64,000 nucleotides of DNA from Oscillatoria sp. FACHB-1407 (GTDB taxonomy: Bacteria > Cyanobacteriota > Cyanobacteriia > Elainellales > Elainellaceae): assembly GCF_014697545.1 (NCBI RefSeq), contig NZ_JACJSA010000023.1, positions 1-64,000 on the forward strand. The letters run 5' to 3'. The notes beneath the pieces were generated by a model. It ran no database searches. It worked only from the letters and a program-made list of their open reading frames with translations, and had not been told where the DNA came from. Made by a program: the position numbers and the translations under genes. Within the stretch, counting starts at the first letter, position 1, and each line of letters starts with the position of its first letter. Shown here piece by piece: positions 16,743-25,094 of the stretch.

Positions 16743-17045
16743 TTATTGCTCCTGAACCAGTCGAAGGTAGTTTTGCTGCAACTGAAAGTTGCTCATGGTC
16801 AATCGCTCAGTTAATTCACGCTCAACGGTACAAATTTTTTCCCAGACTGTGGCAGAGCGTTGGGCAGACAAGAGCTCACTCCATAAGGCATTCACCAGTT
16901 CAGCCACAACAGGATTTTCAACATCCAGCGTATCAACCAACCTTCCAAATGCCTCATTAGCCTCGTCATGACGGGATAGATCAGAAGCCAGGTCAATACA
17001 GGTTTGCAGTGAAGTCTGTGAATTTCCAGAAACGGTTGAAGTCAT
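16743..17045 (-). CDS. Conserved hypothetical protein, helical
   Basis: The 100-residue protein is predicted to be almost wholly alpha-helical. Segments such as SLQTCIDLASDLSRHDEANEAF and VVAELVNALWSELLSAQRSA are amphipathic. It has no signal peptide or membrane span. It starts with ATG at 17045. I do not recognise a family. Its gene is convergent with the EamA transporter and is preceded by a repeat-bearing gap. Confidence 0.65.
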   Translation of the reverse strand: MTSTVSGNSQTSLQTCIDLASDLSRHDEANEAFGRLVDTLDVENPVVAELVNALWSELLSAQRSATVWEKICTVERELTERLTMSNFQLQQNYLRLVQEQ

Positions 17046-17129
17046 GACTCAAAAGCCTTAATCGTGCAGATAAATGTAACGAATTCGTTACATTACTCTA
17101 AGTATACAAGGATCCACCCTGGATTTGCC

Positions 17130-17240
17130 AAGTCTATTCAACGTCAATTCGGGTTAAGCACCAGGTAAATTAATTTGCGGACTCTCGAAAAGCCAGGGTC
17201 TGCCCAACTGAGGCAAATCGGTTTTATTCTGATATGACCA
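17130..17240. repeat. Dispersed cyanobacterial hairpin element, degenerate copy 2
   Basis: CAACGTCAATTCGGGTTAAGC, TAAATTAATTTGCGGACTCTC, and CCAACTGAGGCAAATCGGTTTTATTCTGATAT preserve the order of blocks seen at 7957-8200 but with many changes. It is therefore an old copy of the same element. A short CAGTCCT direct repeat (CCTCAGTCCTCAGTCCTCAG) follows near 17300-17325. Confidence 0.55.
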
Positions 17241-17403
17241 ATGCACGGTTTGATAGAACATTTCTCAATTTTGAACGTATGTCCTGCTTACCTTTCAGCC
17301 TCAGTCCTCAGTCCTCAGTCCTCAGCACTTTGGCTATACCTGCGGTTTCACCCCCCAAGATCCTGAGCACACACTCAGGTTAATTAGAATCAGGGATTAA
17401 TCA

Positions 17404-17458
17404 TGAGCCATCCGCAGTGGCAAAATGCGATGATTAAGTTATCTTTGCGGATGACTCA
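17404..17458 (+). promoter_or_regulatory. Hairpin in the trpS leader region
   Basis: TGAG..ATCCGCA (17404-17416) pairs with TGCGGAT..CTCA (17446-17458) across a 29-base loop, with a two-base internal mismatch. It ends 32 bp before the trpS start codon, so if it is in the mRNA it is a leader hairpin that could influence trpS expression. There is no T-box signature. A regulatory role is inferred only from position. Confidence 0.35.
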
Positions 17459-17490
17459 GCGTACTCTTGTATCAGTTCACAACAAATTCG

Positions 17491-18501
17491 ATGGGTAAAC
17501 AACGTGTTCTCTCTGGGATTCAGCCAACGGGCGAGTTGCATTTGGGTAATTATTTAGGAGCCATTCGCAACTGGGTTGAGATTCAGCAAGAGTATGACAG
17601 CTTCCTGTTTATGGCTGATCTCCATGCCATTACCGTTCCGCATGACCCGACTAAACTGGCAAAAAATACTTACAATGTCGCAGCGATGTATTTGGCATGT
17701 GGCATTGATTTGAATTGCGCTACGATTTTTGTCCAGTCTCACATTCCGGCTCACACTCAATTAGCATGGCTGTTTAACTGCATCACTCCGGTCAACTGGT
17801 TAGAGGATATGGTGCAGTTCAAAGAGAAAGCCATCAAGCAAGGCGAGAATGTCAGTGCTGGATTGTTGACCTATCCTGTGTTGCAGGCGGCGGACATTTT
17901 GCTCTATGAACCGGACAAGGTGCCCGTTGGCGAAGACCAGAAACAGCACCTGGAATTGACCCGTGATATCGCAGCCCGTTTGAACTACCAGTATGGAACG
18001 GAAGATGAACCTGTGTTAAAACTGCCAGAACCACTGATTCGGGCGGAGGGGGCGCGGGTCATGAGCCTAACGGATGGTACACGGAAGATGTCGAAGTCTG
18101 ACCCCTCGGATCTTAGCCGCATTAATATGCTGGATACGCCAGAACAGATTCAACACAAAATTAAGCGGTGTAAAACAGATTCCGTACGGGGGCTGACCTT
18201 TGATGATCCAGAGCGACCGGAATGCAACAACTTGTTGACGCTGTACATGATCTTGTCAGACCAGACGAAAGCAGCAGTGGCAACTGAATGTCAGGACATG
18301 GGATGGGGACAGTTTAAGCCACTGTTTACGGAGACGGTGATCAGTGCGTTGAAGCCGATTCAAGACCGATATCACGAGATTATGGCTGAGCCTGGCTACT
18401 TGGAGTCGGTGTTGCGTGATGGACGAGACAAGGCAGAGGCGATCGCCAATCAAACTTTGGCAAGAGTAAAAGCTGTGTTAGGGTATTCTGTGCCGCTATA
18501 G
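17491..18501 (+). CDS. trpS: Tryptophanyl-tRNA synthetase
   Basis: The 336-residue protein starts at the ATG at 17491 (MGKQRVLSGIQPTG), and an in-frame TTG eight codons earlier is less likely. It has the class I HIGH-type motif in PTGELHLGNYLGA and the KMSKS motif in GTRKMSKSDPSD. The GEDQKQHLELTRDIA segment is typical of TrpRS. It charges tRNA-Trp. Length is normal for bacterial TrpRS. Confidence 0.97.
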   Translation: MGKQRVLSGIQPTGELHLGNYLGAIRNWVEIQQEYDSFLFMADLHAITVPHDPTKLAKNTYNVAAMYLACGIDLNCATIFVQSHIPAHTQLAWLFNCITPVNWLEDMVQFKEKAIKQGENVSAGLLTYPVLQAADILLYEPDKVPVGEDQKQHLELTRDIAARLNYQYGTEDEPVLKLPEPLIRAEGARVMSLTDGTRKMSKSDPSDLSRINMLDTPEQIQHKIKRCKTDSVRGLTFDDPERPECNNLLTLYMILSDQTKAAVATECQDMGWGQFKPLFTETVISALKPIQDRYHEIMAEPGYLESVLRDGRDKAEAIANQTLARVKAVLGYSVPL

Positions 18502-18558
18502 CTTAGCTAGTCGTGCTACAGGATTTAGGGTTACTGCTCTACCAACAATTACGAAGCT

Positions 18559-18588
18559 GGGATCAACTGCTATTCTAATTTTGATCCC
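18559..18588 (+). terminator. Weak hairpin between trpS and the metF-like gene
   Basis: GGGATCAA (18559-18566) pairs with TTGATCCC (18581-18588) around a 14-base loop. No T tract follows, so it is at best a weak terminator or processing site between the two genes. Confidence 0.3.
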
Positions 18589-18639
18589 CGTGTTGATCTC
18601 ACGCAGTCTAATTCCCTTTAATGGACGCTTTATAACTCA

Positions 18640-19575
18640 ATGTCTAATTTGCAGGTTACGCCTTCTGACTCTCAATCATCTCTATCTCGCCTTCAAGTTG
18701 CCGCTCGGTCGGGTGAGTTTTTGATCACAGCGGAGGTCATGCCCCCTAAAGGGATCGATCCCACTCACATGATTGAAATGGCAAGCTTACTCAAAGACCG
18801 GGTTCATGCGGTCAACATTACTGATGGTAGCCGGGCGGTGTTGCGAATGTCGTCTCTGGTGTCATCCGTCCTGTTGCTGCAACGAGGCATTGAGCCAATT
18901 TGTCAGGTTGCCTGCCGCGATCGCAACAGTATTGCGCTACAGGCTGACCTGATGGGAGCGCAGGCGTTGGGTATTCGTAATGTGCTGGCTTTGACGGGCG
19001 ATCCGGTGAAGGCTGGAGATCACCCAGAGGCAAGAGCCGTGTTTGAGCTAGAGTCAGTAAGACTGTTGAATCTCATTGACAAACTCAATCATGGGTCTGA
19101 CTTCAATGGCAATGCCTTAACCGATGGCGCAACAGACATTTTTGCAGGAGCCGCGATCGACCCCCAATGCGGTAGTTGGTCAGGGTTACAGCGTCGCTTT
19201 GAGCGTAAGTTGGAAGCAGGGGCACAATTCTTTCAGAGTCAGTTGATTTCGGACTTCGATCGCCTCGAAAAGTTTATGGATCAAATGGCATCGGGATGCA
19301 ATAAACCTATCCTGGCAGGCATCTTTTTATTGAAATCGGCTAAAAACGCTCAGTTTATCAATCGCAACGTTCCAGGTGTACAAATTCCCCAAACCATCAT
19401 TGATCGACTGGCTCAGGCAGAAGACCCCCTCTATGAGGGGATGGTGATTGCCGCTGAACAGGTGCAACTGGCGCGCCAACTCTGCCAGGGGGTTCACATG
19501 ATGGCCGTCAGACGAGAGGATTTGATTCCAAAGATTTTAGATTTAGCAGGCATTGCCCCTTTAAATCAGGTGTAA
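18640..19575 (+). CDS. metF: Methylenetetrahydrofolate reductase family protein
   Basis: The 311-residue protein has the MTHFR TIM-barrel layout: FLITAEVMPPKGID with the catalytic-type Glu in the first strand, VNITDGS, GIEPICQVACRDRN, LGIRNVLALTGDP with the flavin-binding region, and GAQFFQSQLI near the end. The family reduces 5,10-methylene-THF to 5-methyl-THF for methionine synthesis. Cyanobacterial versions are somewhat divergent from E. coli MetF, so the electron donor is not certain. It lies 138 bp downstream of trpS. Confidence 0.9.
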   Translation: MSNLQVTPSDSQSSLSRLQVAARSGEFLITAEVMPPKGIDPTHMIEMASLLKDRVHAVNITDGSRAVLRMSSLVSSVLLLQRGIEPICQVACRDRNSIALQADLMGAQALGIRNVLALTGDPVKAGDHPEARAVFELESVRLLNLIDKLNHGSDFNGNALTDGATDIFAGAAIDPQCGSWSGLQRRFERKLEAGAQFFQSQLISDFDRLEKFMDQMASGCNKPILAGIFLLKSAKNAQFINRNVPGVQIPQTIIDRLAQAEDPLYEGMVIAAEQVQLARQLCQGVHMMAVRREDLIPKILDLAGIAPLNQV

Positions 19576-19692
19576 GCTGTCTATCATTTGGTGACAGGTT
19601 GGTGATACAGATCAAGGCTGAACTAAAGCCAGATCTGGTAAAGAGTAAAGGGTGGGCTAGGTCTGCTACACCGTTGCGATCGCGATTTTTGT

Positions 19693-20676
19693 ATGCCAAC
19701 TTACACAGGAATTTCAAGCGAAGCCTTTCGGCATCCGTTAGATTATCAGGCGGAGCAATCCCTTCGCAGTGTGCCGGGGTTTGACCTGCTTGCCCGCAAA
19801 TTTGTCGAATTAGTCTATGAACGTCCTCGCTATGTCTATCTCATGGGCAATAGCATTGAGGTCGGTCCCCGTCAGTATGCATCACTCTATGGGATCTTTC
19901 GCGAGTGTTTGCGAGATTTAGACATCTATCCTGAACCGTCGCTATTTGTCTCCCAAACCCCGCTTGCCAATGCTTATGCGTTGGGACAGGAGCGACCCTG
20001 TGTTGTGCTCAATACGGGCTTGTTAGACCTGGCAGGGGAGGCAGAGTTGCGATCGGTTTTGGCACATGAGTTAGGACACATTAAATGTGGTCATACCACC
20101 CTCATTCAAATGGCGACCTGGGTGTTGAATCTGGCGTTTTCACTCACCAGTGCCACCTTTGGCATCAGTAGTCTGGTCAGCACAGGAATATTACTCGCGT
20201 TTTATGAGTGGTTGCGAAAAGCAGAGCTATCTGCCGATCGCGCCGCACTCTTGGTGATGGATGACCTGAATCCGGTGTTGCGGGGTATGATGCAACTGGC
20301 AGGCGGCAGCAATCGCTATGCCCATGAGTTGAGTTTGGAGGAATTCATTCAACAGTCGGAGCGATATCAGGCGTTAGACCAGGATAGTCTGAATCAGGTT
20401 TACAAGTTTTTGCTGTATAACAATCTGGCTCAGGGTGTGTTTTTGACCCATCCGTTTACGGTTGAGCGAGTCCATTACTTGCGGGAATGGTCGCTTTCTA
20501 ATGAGTATCATCAAATCCGGATGGGTAACTATGCTCGTACCACCTCAGGAGCGGTTGATGTCGATTCTACTGCGACGTCACCCCCGGACACTGAGGAAGC
20601 CAGTCGTTTAAGGCGTGAGCTTGAGGAGCTTCAAGCAGAGATTGACCGAATTCGGCGATCGCGCCATCAGGACTAG
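19693..20676 (+). CDS. M48-family zinc metallopeptidase
   Basis: The 327-residue protein has the zinc motif HELGH at 125-129 (LAHELGHIKCGH) and the third ligand Glu178 in AELSADRAAL. A hydrophobic stretch (about 137-170) lies between them, as in HtpX/Ste24-like proteases. The C-terminus (about 295-325) is a charged coiled coil (RLRRELEELQAEIDRIRR). It has no N-terminal signal; membrane association would be through the central hydrophobic segment. Substrate is unknown, with membrane-protein quality control a reasonable guess. Confidence 0.93.
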   Translation: MPTYTGISSEAFRHPLDYQAEQSLRSVPGFDLLARKFVELVYERPRYVYLMGNSIEVGPRQYASLYGIFRECLRDLDIYPEPSLFVSQTPLANAYALGQERPCVVLNTGLLDLAGEAELRSVLAHELGHIKCGHTTLIQMATWVLNLAFSLTSATFGISSLVSTGILLAFYEWLRKAELSADRAALLVMDDLNPVLRGMMQLAGGSNRYAHELSLEEFIQQSERYQALDQDSLNQVYKFLLYNNLAQGVFLTHPFTVERVHYLREWSLSNEYHQIRMGNYARTTSGAVDVDSTATSPPDTEEASRLRRELEELQAEIDRIRRSRHQD

Positions 20677-20910
20677 AGCCTTGTCAATTGTTGATTGTCA
20701 AGGCTGAATTGCCGACTGACGGTTCACAATTGACCCTTGATCCACGATTTGACAGGGCGTCGCCTGCAATTGCTGTGCTAACGCATCTCTCAATATGTCA
20801 AATCCTCCGTGTGCCTAATAGAATGCCCCTACGACTTTTATGATTTCATCCCTATAACGATCGACCATTGACCACGCACTATCAGCCCATTACTCACATC
20901 ACTTCTATCA

Positions 20911-21672
20911 ATGCAGGACTCATCACCGCTATCAGCATCTACTAAACCCAAGCCCTGGGGGTTGTGGGCAACATTAGGGTTTTCATTGGTGGTTCTTGGT
21001 GTGTTTCTCGTCACTCAAACGTTAGTTTTTCTGGCGTTTCTAAGTTTCAAGATTTCTCAAGAACCTGCCCTTAGCCCTGACATGGTAGCCGGAGGCTTGC
21101 AAAACAACGGTTTTGTTTTGGCGATCGCCACCCTCATCTCTGCCCCTATTTGCATTGCGGTCATTGTCGGTATTATCAAATTGCGCAAACGTCCAACGAT
21201 TTACGAATATTTAGGGCTAAAGCGACCGAGCAAACGACAACTGGCAGAATGGTGTTTAATCGCCATTCTGTGTATTGTGGCACTCGATTTATTGAAATCC
21301 TTTGTAGACGTTCCTGTGATTCCTCCATTCGTGATGGAGGCCTATGAAACTGCCTACTTCTTACCGTTGTTTTACTTTGCCATTATTGTGATGGCTCCTC
21401 TGTTTGAAGAGGTTTTCTTTAGAGGGTTTCTGTTTCAAGGCTTACGCCATTCATCCCTCAAAGTAGGAGGGGCGATCGTCCTGCCATCTGCTTTTTGGGC
21501 AATGATTCATGTGCAATATGACTGGCTAGACATTGGCATTATTTTTATTCTGGGGTTGCTTTTGGGATATGCCCGCTATCGCACCACATCACTCTATGTG
21601 CCCCTTGCCATGCACGCCCTAAACAATCTGCTGGCGTTGTTGCAGGTTGCCTGGATTGTGCATTTTTCCTAA
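20911..21672 (+). CDS. CPBP-family intramembrane metalloprotease (CAAX protease/Abi type)
   Basis: The 253-residue membrane protein has about seven or eight helices and the three family motifs: EEVFFRG with Glu166, Glu167 and Arg171, a W-x-x-x-H motif ending at His200, and HALNN with His235 and Asn239. Members are intramembrane glutamate/metal proteases related to Rce1. Bacterial ones serve in diverse roles, including bacteriocin immunity, and the substrate here is unknown. It starts 234 bp after the M48 protease gene and converges on ychF, with a 14-bp gap. Confidence 0.93.
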   Translation: MQDSSPLSASTKPKPWGLWATLGFSLVVLGVFLVTQTLVFLAFLSFKISQEPALSPDMVAGGLQNNGFVLAIATLISAPICIAVIVGIIKLRKRPTIYEYLGLKRPSKRQLAEWCLIAILCIVALDLLKSFVDVPVIPPFVMEAYETAYFLPLFYFAIIVMAPLFEEVFFRGFLFQGLRHSSLKVGGAIVLPSAFWAMIHVQYDWLDIGIIFILGLLLGYARYRTTSLYVPLAMHALNNLLALLQVAWIVHFS

Positions 21673-21686
21673 AGCCCGAATGCAGG

Positions 21687-22778
21687 TTAGACGTTAAAGC
21701 GGAAGAGCATCACATCCCCTTCTGCCACAATGTAGTCCTTGCCCTCACTGCGAACCAGTCCCTTTTCCTTCGCTGCCGTCATTGAGCCTGTTGCTACCAA
21801 ATCTTCGTAGGCAACAGTTTCAGCCCGAATAAAGCCCCGTTCAAAGTCAGAGTGAATGACGCCTGCTGCTTGCGGTGCAGACATACCTGCATGAATCGTC
21901 CAGGCGCGGGTCTCTTTGGGTCCGGTCGTGAAGTAGGTTCGTAGCCCTAACAGGTTATAGGTCGCTCGAATCAGGGACTTTAATCCTCCCTCTTGAACCC
22001 CAAGAGACTCCAAAAATTCGGCGCGTTCATCTTCGGGTAACTCAATCAACTCGGACTCCACTTGAGCCGACACCACTACGACCTGTGCTCCTTCCTGAGC
22101 GGCGATCGCCCTGACATTTTCAACCCAGGCGTTACCTGTTGCCAGATCATCTTCAGAAACGTTGGCAGCATAGATCACCGGTTTGCGCGTCAACAATCCC
22201 AACGGTTTCACCAGGGCTTCCTCTTCTTCATTGAGGTCAACCAGACGGGCAGACTTGCCCTGATTAAGCACCTCCAACAATCGCTCCAGGGCTGCGACTT
22301 CAACTTGAGACTCTTTGCTGGTGCGTGCCTGTTTGCGTGCCCGTTCAATGCGTCGTTCAATTTGTGCCAGATCCGATAGTGCCAGTTCCAGGTCGATCAC
22401 TTCAATATCGCGAACAGGATCAACTGACCCAGCAACGTGAATGATGTCGTCGTTTTCAAAACAGCGCACAACATGGACGATCGCATCGACTTCTCGAATA
22501 TTGGCGAGAAACTGGTTGCCTAACCCTTCACCCTGGCTCGCGCCTTTAACCAAGCCTGCAATATCGACAAACTCGACCCGCGCCGGAATAATCTCTGCGG
22601 AGCTAGAAATTTTTGCCAGTACATTTAGCCGTTCATCGGGTACGGCAACAACTCCGGTGTTGGGTTCGATCGTACAGAACGGAAAATTTGCGGCTTGTGC
22701 TTTTGCGTTTGCCACAACGGCATTAAACAACGTAGATTTGCCCACATTGGGCAGTCCAACAATCCCGGCTCGTAACAT
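21687..22778 (-). CDS. ychF: Redox-regulated ATPase YchF (Obg-family P-loop NTPase)
   Basis: The 363-residue protein starts [19 protein letters not shown] with a P-loop. It has [14 protein letters not shown] as switch II and a C-terminal TGS-like domain ending in [16 protein letters not shown]. Members of this universally conserved family prefer ATP and associate with ribosomes and the oxidative stress response. Length is typical. Confidence 0.97.
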   Translation of the reverse strand: MLRAGIVGLPNVGKSTLFNAVVANAKAQAANFPFCTIEPNTGVVAVPDERLNVLAKISSSAEIIPARVEFVDIAGLVKGASQGEGLGNQFLANIREVDAIVHVVRCFENDDIIHVAGSVDPVRDIEVIDLELALSDLAQIERRIERARKQARTSKESQVEVAALERLLEVLNQGKSARLVDLNEEEEALVKPLGLLTRKPVIYAANVSEDDLATGNAWVENVRAIAAQEGAQVVVVSAQVESELIELPEDERAEFLESLGVQEGGLKSLIRATYNLLGLRTYFTTGPKETRAWTIHAGMSAPQAAGVIHSDFERGFIRAETVAYEDLVATGSMTAAKEKGLVRSEGKDYIVAEGDVMLFRFNV

Positions 22779-23353
22779 CTTGAGAAAAAAGGAAGAGTCA
22801 ATATTTCACCCTCCCAGTTTGACAGGTTTTTTGTCGAATCGGGTAAAGGTCTGAGAACTTATTGTGAGCAACAGCAGAAAGTCCCAGGTGAACAAGGGTT
22901 TTGCTGCAAAGCCCCTGCACCAAACGGTGGTGTTCCAAACCTGTTGATAACCTCTGTAAGACCCCCTGTAGTCCCCCTTGGTAAGGGGGACGGCGACAGC
23001 CGGGGGTTAGTAGCAACAGATCTGAAACACTACCCACCAAACTATCAAATCTAACCACCACCGATTGGTGATATGCCTTGTGGGGGTTTGACCTGTGCTT
23101 GAATAGTTGTTGAATGAGGGTATCCGTCTTGAAGTGTGATACTTCGTCCAACGCTTGTGTTGTCTCAAGTCGCGGTTGTGATCAAGCGATCGCCATCTCA
23201 GTCAAGGGCAGCAGAGGTGTAGCAGTTGCACCCCTGAACTCCGTCCTAACCCTGGCGACTACGGCTCTAACACTCGTCTTGGCGATCGCCCTTCTACACC
23301 CTGTTTTGGATCTCCTGCTTTGCACTTAAGTCCTGTTTTGCACTTAACATCGT
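22779..23353. other. 575-bp intergenic region with a palindromic repeat at 22962-23006
   Basis: Positions 22962-23006 contain CCCCCTGTAGTCCCCCTTGG, then TAAGGGGGACGGCGACAGCC and GGGGG. This is a nested inverted repeat of a common cyanobacterial type. Open frames in both directions across the gap (up to 117 codons) have no recognisable start context or composition and look spurious. The right end should carry the promoter for the 184-residue protein gene. Confidence 0.55.
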
Positions 23354-23908
23354 ATGAGTAATCAAATTTCATCCCAAGCGAGTAAAGTTTGGAATATTGT
23401 CTCTGATCCAGCCACAGCCGACGTTTACAAACGCACAGGCAGCGTAACGTGGACGATTTTGAGAGAGACTGGCATCCTTTTATGGCTGATTATTTGTTTG
23501 GTGTTGGTTGCGTTTGATTGGTTCTGGACAAACTCCATCTGGGCAGGGCAGCGCACTCGCGCCTGGGTCAATGACTTGACCTCCACAGGCAGCGATCGCC
23601 TCCCCTCTGAAGCGGGCAAAGCAATTTTGACCGTCAGCAAGACTGGTTTTGCCTCAGCGATCGCCCAGGCACGCGAGCAACTTGGCTTACCTGAAAAGAA
23701 AACCCCGGTCTTAGATGAACCTGTTGTCACGTCTCCTAAGCCTCAACTCAGCGCAACCCCAACCGCTAGCGGTCCGGCAGCACCCACTACTCCAGTTGAA
23801 CCAGTCAAACCCAGCATCCCCACGGATGTCGAACAGTTAACACCCAGTGTTCGGGCTGAGGTAACGCCAGCAACTACCCCCGAAGAAACGCAGGACGACC
23901 TGCTGTAA
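23354..23908 (+). CDS. Conserved hypothetical single-pass membrane protein
   Basis: The 184-residue protein has one strong membrane helix at about 36-56 (TGILLWLIICLVLVAFDWFW). A short soluble stretch with a helical segment follows, then a Pro/Thr/Glu-rich low-complexity tail (about 115-184) ending acidic in EETQDDLL. I do not recognise a named family. The N-terminal part resembles conserved cyanobacterial proteins. It begins with ATG at 23354. Confidence 0.7.
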   Translation: MSNQISSQASKVWNIVSDPATADVYKRTGSVTWTILRETGILLWLIICLVLVAFDWFWTNSIWAGQRTRAWVNDLTSTGSDRLPSEAGKAILTVSKTGFASAIAQAREQLGLPEKKTPVLDEPVVTSPKPQLSATPTASGPAAPTTPVEPVKPSIPTDVEQLTPSVRAEVTPATTPEETQDDLL

Positions 23909-23986
23909 AAGAAGAAAGTAGGAAAAAAGAAGAAAGAATCGTTCTGTTTTCTCTCTTCTTTTTTCCTCTTCCTTCATGCTTCTGTC

Positions 23987-24829
23987 TTAATTAGGGGGTG
24001 TTTGCGCAGGATAGGCAGTGATATTGAGAATGGGGTCTTGGGCGATCGCTTCCAGATTAACTGAATCCAACAAACTGACCCAGTCGGCTGAGATCGTGGT
24101 GTCGTTTTGATTCTCTAACCGCAACTGAGCTAGAGTCGCCAACGTATCCTGCCAGATACCAGAACGAGCATAGAGTAAAGGACGATTGCGAATGCTAGTA
24201 AGCGCAATCTGACGACTCAATGCAGCGTTTAACGACTCTCGCTGCACCCACCCTTCAACCAGGACATCGCCTGAGCGATCAACCGCATCGCACTGCAAGC
24301 GCAAAGACCAGTGATAGGTTTTGCCAACTTCTAGTTCGGGGGCTTCAGTGGGTAAGGTGATACCGATGACTCCAGCTTGTGGCGATGGAGAAAACTGAGT
24401 ATAGTAAAGCGTTTGGCGGTCAGCCTCAGACTCTGCACCGTCCGTTAAGGTAAACTCGGCTCCCAAAGCGCGATTCTGAGGGATGTGGACAAAAAAGGTG
24501 GGACGAGCAGAAACCGTAGATTCGACCTCGATCAGTCCTTGTTCCTCAACACGAGGATTCACTCTGGGCACCAGGGCCGTCATGGTCACGGGTCTACCAT
24601 CTACACTACAGGAGCCACGTGAGATGCCGGGGGTTCTGGCGCGAGAGGGTCTAACACTGCGGACTCGAAACCCTAGCCGTCCGGCAGCCTGGATTTCTCC
24701 CTGCTTGGTAGATGCAGAAGTGGCAGATTGATTGGCGTTGGCGATCGCTGGTAGAGCGTCATACCCCAACAGCCCTAACGTCATAACCGTAGACAGCGCA
24801 GCCGAAACGAAAGGAACTCTAATTCTCAT
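23987..24829 (-). CDS. DUF928-type secreted protein
   Basis: The 280-residue protein starts with a signal peptide (about 1-32, ending near ALPAIANAN). After a short linker it shows the DUF928 pattern: ALVPRVNPRVEEQGLIEVESTVSARPTF-like core, PTEAPELEVGKTYHW and VDRSGDVLVEGWVQR. DUF928 proteins are largely cyanobacterial, exported and of unknown function. The body has an immunoglobulin-like beta first half and a helical C-terminus (ALSRQIAL, DTLATLAQLRLEN). It converges on the gene at 23354-23908. Confidence 0.88.
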   Translation of the reverse strand: MRIRVPFVSAALSTVMTLGLLGYDALPAIANANQSATSASTKQGEIQAAGRLGFRVRSVRPSRARTPGISRGSCSVDGRPVTMTALVPRVNPRVEEQGLIEVESTVSARPTFFVHIPQNRALGAEFTLTDGAESEADRQTLYYTQFSPSPQAGVIGITLPTEAPELEVGKTYHWSLRLQCDAVDRSGDVLVEGWVQRESLNAALSRQIALTSIRNRPLLYARSGIWQDTLATLAQLRLENQNDTTISADWVSLLDSVNLEAIAQDPILNITAYPAQTPPN

Positions 24830-24974
24830 AATGCAAGTTAGGGATTAGCGAATCTAGCCTGATTAATACATCCCTGTGAAGAAGGCCAATTACTGAAAAA
24901 GTTGGCTCTTCACACCCCGGTTAATACTACAACTTTCTGATGAGAACCGGATGCTACAGCAAAAAGCATTCATC

Positions 24975-25011
24975 GAAAAAACACAGAGCGACTAACAAAC
25001 TCACTCTGTGT
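24975..25011 (-). terminator. Intrinsic terminator of glgP
   Basis: On the minus strand ACACAGAG (25011-25004) pairs with CTCTGTGT (24988-24981), extended by flanking pairs, and runs directly into TTTTTT. It is about 85 bp after the glgP stop codon. The rest of the gap 24830-25094 holds no visible gene. Confidence 0.7.
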
Positions 25012-25094
25012 CTCTGTTGTATCATGTTTAACCCGGAATCCGTAAGAACGTATTGCGTATCAGGCAACACATCCTCACCCCAAATCGGTTTGGG

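Noticed and set aside
22798-23151. 117-codon minus-strand frame and 71-codon plus-strand frame in the ychF-downstream gap
   Set aside because: They cross the palindromic repeat, and their predicted products have no conserved pattern.
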